Of a stretch of 28,056 nt of DNA, positions 22,759 to 28,056 are shown piece after piece. The DNA lies in NCBI GenBank assembly GCA_027596075.1, contig JADGJC010000432.1, positions 1 to 28,056 of the forward strand. The letters are read 5' to 3'. The number at the start of each line of letters is the position of its first letter. The stretch's first letter is position 1. Under the pieces are notes generated by a model, which saw nothing but the letters and a program-made list of their open reading frames with translations, had not been told where the DNA came from and ran no database searches. The translations under genes and the position numbers were made by a program. The DNA comes from Rhizophlyctis rosea. Taxonomy: Eukaryota > Chytridiomycota > Chytridiomycetes > Rhizophlyctidales > Rhizophlyctidaceae.

Positions 22759-23534
22759 ATGCCCAAGAAGACCTTCGTCAAACAATTCGCCAGCAATCTT
22801 GAGAAGGAGCATGGCGTCACTGCCATCATCTGCAAGGACATTGCGGATATGGAAGCTGTTCACCACCTCGTAGCCGACAGTGCCACGGACCCAACGGTTG
22901 TTTACCTCATCTCCAGAAACGAACGCAACTGCTCCACACTGTTCAAAGACGTCGATTGCACAAAGATATGCATCCTCATTCATAAAGGCAACGCCAGCAC
23001 GATCGATAGGAACCTCCAAGTCCGTAACGCTCTCGTACCTCCTCAACGCGAATGCGGCGTGTGCGATTGTAAGATTGCGACCGAGGGGAGGACTTGTAAT
23101 GCTTGTGCTCGGACTACATGTGTGCCTTGTCAGATTAAGCTTTGTATTGATGGAGTGATGAATGGGAGTCGGACGTACGTTTGTCCGTTCTGTCAGAACA
23201 GGGAGAAGCTGGGTAAGGGGTGGATGAGTGAGAAGCAGTTGATGGAGGGGTTGAAGTGGAGGATTGGCAATGCTTATGAGAATGGAGTTGTTACGAAGAG
23301 GGAAGCGGCGCGACTTGAGATGTACTGGAAAGAGAAGATGGTACGTTGTAGTGTGTCATGCTTGATGGACCGGGCCGATACTTATTCTCTGAATTCGGTG
23401 TGTAGTATCCGGATCAGGCTAACGAGGGCGAGGAGGGGTCTGGCGGGGAATCGGGATGGGAAACTGAGAGTGATTCTGATGCTGAGTCAGTGGTAGAGGT
23501 TGTGGGGATCATGCTGCAGGCTCTCCATCATTGA
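22759..23534 (+). CDS. Hypothetical protein with eight-cysteine RING-like motif and acidic tail
   Basis: Exons 22759-23340 and 23406-23534 give 236 residues. The 65-bp intron is GTACGT..GTGTAG; splicing swaps a basic read-through tail for a strongly acidic one (GESGWETESDSDAESV) before a TGA. The cysteines at 99, 102, 113, 116, 121, 124, 142 and 145 have spacing C-x2-C-x10-C-x2-C-x4-C-x2-C-x17-C-x2-C. That is RING-like, but with Cys where the usual RING has His, as in C4C4 RINGs such as CNOT4. Two zinc ions are expected. A role as E3 ubiquitin ligase or protein-binding module is inference. The first 95 residues (start MPKKTFVKQF) match no domain I know. The start is the first ATG in the open frame. 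It is probably nuclear or cytosolic; no signal peptide or membrane helix is seen. Confidence 0.8.
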
Positions 23535-23967
23535 ATTCTGTCGGACGATTGCGTTGTTTGGCGGCATCTCCGAGTGTACAAAACTACATACTTTTGTGTG
23601 TACGCACAATAACAGTTACGCAACAAATTTTGTCATATGATTTTGGTGACTGTGGGGTGGAGTCAACATCCTCTCTTTTTTTGCCGCTCATCCTTTGCAA
23701 GAGCGGTAGATCAATGTTGCATGAGAGAGTGTAATGTGGGCGGCAGCATCGTCAGTTCACTAGTAGACATTTTACGTGATATGCTGCGGAGCGTCACATG
23801 CGATTTGGTTCATCCAAAGATAAACAGATGGACGGATGGACATTCAATTCCCTCACAACCTGTGCCTTGTATAAAACTTCATAGCCACTTGATTTCCGGC
23901 TCCTTCAGCTCCGTTTCTCCCAAAGTTTCCAAGCTCAGCTCACTAAGAAAGCAGTGCAAACGCATAA
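23535..23967. other. Intergenic/promoter region
   Basis: Between the RING-like gene and the next open frame. Frames at 23531-23734 and 23637-24014 are short and unrecognised. A strong TATA box is near its right end. Confidence 0.5.
23870..23876 (+). promoter_or_regulatory. TATA box upstream of 23968 open frame
   Basis: TATAAAA lies 98 bp upstream of the ATG at 23968, followed by a C/T-rich leader resembling that of the glycosyltransferase gene. Confidence 0.55.
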
Positions 23968-24571
23968 ATGTCAGACGTTCCCGCAACAGATTTGGAACCC
24001 TACAGTCAAAGTAACGAAAGTTTGGGAAAATCGCACTGCAGAATCTCCTTCACTGGTGGCATTGACGCCCGAGACAGCAACAGATGTATTGTATGCGATT
24101 TCCCGGATTACAATGACCATACGCATAGCCCTACCAATTTCATAACACGTCCGGCTTCTTACCTTTCAGAAATTACCATTGCAAGCCTGTCCGTCTAGAC
24201 CCCACCCATCCAAATACTCCTGTTAAGAATCTCCTCATTTCCAAAACCAGTGCCGTCGTTGCATCGATCCGGCCACATATGGCAAAAACCTTGGAATCAC
24301 CGTTGATGAGGGTGATGAGCGTAGCGATGAGGGCAGTCGTGACCGAGGGCAACTTAGGGGTAGTGGTAGTGGTCGCGGAAAGACAGCTTGCGTCAATAAA
24401 AGTGAGGAGGAGGGCAGGCCCAGGAAGCGGAAGAGGCGCGCAGGAGAGGGAGGACATGCCGATGTTGGTAACACAGCCACCAGGGCCGACCCAACAGTGA
24501 CTCCAGATTTGACGGACGATCAGCCAAACACCACCCTGGAAAAATTGCCGGATGAAGTCATTGAAGAATAG
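23968..24571 (+). pseudogene. Cys-rich gene or gene remnant, possibly HNH-nuclease-like (exons unresolved)
   Basis: Three successive frames look coding. Frame 1 starts at ATG 23968 and includes CRISFTGGIDARDSNRCIVC followed by DFPDYNDHTH. Frame 2 starts near 24171, after a good acceptor-like CTTACCTTTCAG, and reads NYHCKPVRLDPTHPNTPVKN. Frame 3 is open 24227-24571, starts with a CRRC motif at 24251 and becomes G-rich and acidic/basic (GRPRKRKRRAGEG, an NLS-like cluster), ending in LPDEVIEE. A TATA box precedes the ATG. I could not find a set of introns that joins all three in phase: a GTATGC donor at 24091 with the acceptor at 24169 leads to a stop at 24224. RDxNRC followed by a His-rich segment recalls the start of fungal HNH nuclease domains, but the catalytic H-N-H core is not visible. 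It is either a real multi-exon gene with unusual junctions or a decaying copy. Confidence 0.45.
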
Positions 24572-24902
24572 TCGGCGATATATCGCTCGCTGGGACCTAC
24601 TGGGACATGAAAGGATGTTATAGCATCCTACATGGGTTCAAGGAAAAGAAGGGTGGAAGCTTGGATTGATTGTGTATAAGATGAGGGTGGTCAACGTTAC
24701 GAATTTCATGCAAGTGGATATCAACTGGTGGGCCGAACCGTTAAGATGGATCACGTTGCACCGGAATTCCTGCGGCTGATGGGATAAGAAATGGCTTGGT
24801 GAGATGAGGAACAACTCGCTTGAGGTCGTTCGCAACGTTCTTGAGCCGGAGACCTGGGGTTTGCAGCTTGTTGATGAGCAATTCAGGCACCACATTGGGT
24901 AA
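24572..24902 (+). pseudogene. Decayed coding remnant continuing past the 24571 stop
   Basis: Downstream of the LPDEVIEE stop the plus strand keeps coding-like, G-rich composition. In the same frame it reads RRVEAWIDCV, a stop, then YQLVGRTVKMDHVAPEFLRL (24719 onward). One base of frame change near 24781 then gives an open frame with KKWLGEMRNNSLEVVRNVLE and PETWGLQLVDEQFRHHIG, ending at TAA 24900-24902. The two parts join naturally if one base was gained or lost. The frame before the shift holds TAG, TGA and TAA stops. It may be the 3' end of the same original gene as 23968-24571 or a separate relic. Confidence 0.45.
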
Positions 24903-26918
24903 CGACTAACACCACATCAAGCGGTACTCAGACAATGGCAAGGCACTTCGTTTTTCATCTCCAAACGGCTCCGCCACCAGTTCTCAAACGCCTTCTCGAA
25001 CCTGTGCTGAGCTGCATGTAGCGAACCAACTCCGCAACGCACCTGAATTGAATCCCACGACACACCTCCCCAAAGATTCGCATATGCATCTCCGGTTGCC
25101 TGTCAAGTACATAGGTCGGAAACTATGTTCCTGCGTACTTGAGGATGTGTTGACTCATTTGTATAGCCAAATATAGCGCTCAAGACGCAACAGCATTCTG
25201 GTTGTTCGGCTCAATATTTTCAGTTGGGGGCATGTTTCCTTTTCTCTCACCGCGCTTCTGCTGCATGATACACGGTACCGCATATCAATAGCAGTGCAAA
25301 TAGATGCCAGATGTGAAGACTCTACGAACGTGTCATTGGCGCGTCCTGCCAGCAAAATGAGATCATGACACCAAGGTTGCTGGGTTTGTGGCCCCTGACT
25401 GGCAGTAGTGATGAATTTAGTTCAGTGTCCATAGTTTCAAAAATGGCAAATATTATAAGGTTAGACGGGGGATAGATGACAGATGTGAATCACCAATTGA
25501 GCATTGATCTTCACCACCGAGGTCCGTCAAGTCTATGAAGTTGCTATGAAGGTCATCAAGCCCATCTTTACTATGCCCTTACTCTTTGTCACCACTGCAG
25601 GCGGCATCTCATGAGGCAGTCTTTTCCAGAGCTAAAATTTGCGCCCATTTTAATTTGACTATAATGGTCAGATGGTAAAGATGTCACGATGCAAAGTACC
25701 AGGCCACTGAAGTGCGAATCCTTACCAGTTTGCCAGATGTTCCCACCTTCCCCCGATATTCTCTCACACAATCACCTAATGGGATTACTTCCGCGTGCGC
25801 CCGGAACAGTCGTTGCTACGACCGGTGTAGTCGGTGTTCCGGGCGGGAGTGAATTTCATTCAAAAGGAGGAGCAGAGGGAGTATGTTCATGAATTGTTTG
25901 TGGCACACGGCATCCAGTTTTAAGTAATGCCACTTGTTCGAAAGCCATATGACTGTTTGCTTTTTCTCGCTTCTGTTTTCAGTCAATTCCACATCATCAC
26001 CCCTCACAATCGCAAAAATCAGCTGCAGAGAAACCAGCACTAGAAAATAACCACCACTGGGGCCTGATGATACAGAGTAATGCTGTACATCTCAGTGACA
26101 TCACATCACCTTGGCTTGCGGTTTCCAACCCTCGCGGCAAGTCGTTGATTACCGTCTGCTGCATCGAAATGTCTTTTTTCTCTTCCGCAGGTTCCGGAAA
26201 GCACGCTACACTCCCAGACGAATAACGGGAGATTCAATCGCCCCGTGCCGGCCATGGGCTGTAAAAATGTGGTTGTGGAAATGCAACGAATTGAATCCCC
26301 TGCCGCATCCATTGTTGTTGCCGTTGATGCTTAAACTTCACATGCACAGTAGAATAACCGTGTCTATTTACCAAACTCCTTCGTGTTAAAGAAATGTGCT
26401 ATAAACACACTTCCCGTCAATGCCGCCGGATCCCTGCTGTGACGCCATAATATCAGATACTACCTATCTCAACCTTCCTGTAACATTGGGTCCTCATCTC
26501 AAAACCCCCCATAAGTAAATAAGTTGTCAGTCGGCCACCCACCACCGGGCATGAACCTTATGCAAGTTGGGCAAATGAAAATGTCGCAGGTGGGGCAGCC
26601 ACCACAGGTTGCCCAACGGGCGCCCTTTTCAGGTTGCTCGTTGGGCAACTTTTGCCAAATTGATCAATGGGCGTCTTTTGCCAATTTGTCCATTGAGACC
26701 TCTTCCACCATTCCCCAAATTCGCACTAATAGCACCTTCTCACTCAATTGAAATGACATCATTTGAAAAGGCTTTCTTTTCAGTACTGCGCTATTAACCA
26801 TCACCACTGACTGCACTGTCCGACTCACTAGCTAATCCAATTTGCCTACTGGAGGTGAGTATGCAAAGTGAGCATGCAAGGTGCGTAGCCGGCTACCACA
26901 CGAAGCAGGCAGGGGTAC
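24903..26918. other. Gene-free region
   Basis: No gene, tRNA or known mobile element is recognised. Frames at 25689-25892 and 26111-26389 (plus) and 25816-26040 (minus) are short. The only structured feature is a cluster of TTGGGCAA/TTGCCCAA motifs at about 26555-26690. Confidence 0.5.
26608..26649. repeat. 11-bp perfect inverted repeat in a TTGGGCAA-rich cluster
   Basis: GTTGCCCAACG (26608-26618) and CGTTGGGCAAC (26639-26649) form a perfect stem with a 20-nt loop. Nearby are another GTTGGGCAAA (about 26568) and a direct repeat pair GGGCGCCCTTTT / GGGCGTCTTTTG (about 26618 and 26670). It may be a remnant of a small inverted-repeat element or a protein-binding site. Confidence 0.55.
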
Positions 26919-27591
26919 TCACAGTATCGCCCCTGCGGTCGTGGTCGTTCTCGTCCCCCTCCCATTCCTCCAAGACAGACAGGTCCTCCGTGTCGCTCTC
27001 GTCCCTTTGACCAGCAACCGGCCATTCTTCTTCACCTTCACTTCACTCCCGTCCGTCGAACCGGGCTGAGCCGGCGAGCCCTCAGGAATCCTGTACACCT
27101 CCACCTCAGGCTCCCCATCCGCCTTCACCTCCCCCTCCTCCCTTGCCAGCTCGTACTCAACATCCAATTCCGGCGCCCTCTCCCCAAACACATCATCATA
27201 ATCTTGCACCACGACGACTTTTCCTTCTTCTTGTGCGTCCGCTGGGGACCCTTGATCCTGTTGCTGAACGATGTACTCTGCCACGGCGTAGAGTTGTTCC
27301 TCGGTGAAAGTCTTCTGTCTGATGGTATTCTCACCGTCTTCTTTGTCCCCGTGAAGGTACCGCAGCAATCCGTCTTGGGTGTACCGGACCGATTCCGCCA
27401 TTTTGTCAATGCGTTCCTGTTGATCCTGCGACGGTGCCGTCGGTTGAGGGCTTCCGGCTGTGCAAAAGGAGATGAGTTTTGTCACAATCAGAAAGGCCAT
27501 TTAATCAAGTCCTACTTCTCTGGCGCTTGCGTGGAGGGTCAACATCCTCCTCCGACATGCAGCGTTTGGCTTCACGGTCTTCTCCGGACAT
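26919..27591 (-). CDS. Hypothetical acidic, probably nuclear protein
   Basis: Exon 1 (27591-27516) starts MSGEDREAKRC and ends in a basic cluster PPRKRQR that looks like a nuclear localisation signal. A 58-bp intron (GTAGGA..GCACAG, 27515-27458) joins it in phase to exon 2, which includes ERIDKMAESVRYTQDGLLRY and FTEEQLYAVAEYIVQQQ, two likely amphipathic helices, and then an acidic region (DYDDVFGERAPELDVEYE). I do not recognise the family. The 3' end is uncertain. The frame used so far ends at TGA 26921-26919 with an unlikely Arg/Thr-rich tail. An overlapping frame from about 27042 gives a fitting acidic tail (DESDTEDLSVLEEWEGDEND) that runs into a GTGAGT donor at 26922. A one-base frameshift or a missed intron near 27000-27040 would connect them, with further exons to the left. 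Confidence 0.7.
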
Positions 27592-28056
27592 CTTGTTTGT
27601 TGCGCAATGCAGGTAGGGTGTGTGGTGTTGTTCGAGGAAAACAATGGCAGGACTGGTGTTCAAGCATGGGTGGAAAGAAGCGTGGGAAGATGACCGAAAA
27701 GTTGAACAGTCAGGAATATGCTCTGTTTTACGACTGCGCATTGGCATTCCAAGCGACTCACGTCTGTGAAACTATGCAAACAACCCTCAAATCAACCGCC
27801 GACCAAATTGTGCGGCTATGAACGTGGGACAATGACGCTACGCGATACGAATCCACTGCAAAAGATGCAAAGTGAGATTGTGAAGCCCAATGACGATCAA
27901 CCATCGCCGAAATTGCAGCCAGACACTCACCTTGGGGTCGGCAACAACTGTATTGCAATGCTTGGCCGGTTATTGTGGTCTTGAGGGAGGATGGAGGTGA
28001 AGGAGAATGGTGGTGGCGATTTCAAGATGAAAGTGTGGAAAAGTTGCAAGACTTTG
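27592..28056. other. Upstream region of the last gene; possible edge of another minus-strand gene
   Basis: No complete gene. A plus-strand frame across 27204-27821 is largely antisense to the last gene. On the minus strand a GTGAGT donor (27932-27927) follows a short open stretch (about 27981-27933) that could be an exon end of a gene starting beyond the window; this is weak. Confidence 0.3.

Noticed and set aside
25589..25780. Possible hAT transposase C-terminal signature (SHEAVFSRAKI on plus)
   Set aside because: Only a few residues fit the xSExxFSxAK pattern, the frame closes within about 30 codons, and no other hAT landmark is nearby.
27204..27821. 205-codon open frame on the plus strand
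   Set aside because: Mostly antisense to the spliced minus-strand gene, crosses its intron, and shows no domain.

Overview
The window looks like nuclear DNA of a fungus, most probably a chytrid (Chytridiomycota). Its genes are split by short GT-AG introns of 58 to 136 bp, plus one GC-AG intron. They sit alone or in small groups between multi-kilobase gene-free stretches. One gene is an F-box-like protein with degenerate ankyrin-like repeats carrying a WWK motif, a type I associate with expanded families in chytrid genomes. The lineage is an inference from gene content and was not checked by a search.

Layout: (1) The left edge holds the 5' part of a minus-strand Ras-family small GTPase (49-490, possibly with a first exon at 914-925). 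(2) About 926-10641 has no recognisable intact gene, only short broken open frames, the most protein-like at 7746-9480. (3) Two near-identical non-autonomous DNA elements with 19-20 bp terminal inverted repeats and arrays of an 8-bp GGCCATTA unit lie at 10642-11040 and 16761-17203 in opposite orientation. They bracket a 5.7 kb block with a tRNA-Gly(GCC) gene and a complete three-exon class IV (SIRT6/7-type) sirtuin gene. (4) At 17509-19144 (minus) is the F-box-like WWK-repeat gene, which appears to have lost one base inside a WWK motif near its 3' end. (5) Diverging from it is a two-exon membrane UDP-glycosyltransferase (19976-21809). It is followed by a two-exon gene with an eight-cysteine RING-like motif and an acidic tail (22759-23534). 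(6) 23968-24902 holds a promoter-proximal open frame and further protein-like frames broken by frameshifts and stops, probably a decayed gene with faint HNH-nuclease-like character. (7) 24903-26918 appears gene-free. (8) A minus-strand gene for a probable nuclear acidic protein ends the window (26919-27591).

The genes do not form an obvious pathway; this is ordinary eukaryotic gene order. The most unusual feature is compositional. In these genes the coding strand starts each exon strongly C-rich and ends it strongly G-rich, and the pattern resets at introns. This sawtooth supports the intron calls. Inside the long second exon of the glycosyltransferase the pattern resets once with no intron present, which may mark a lost intron. 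The gene-free regions I read do not show it.
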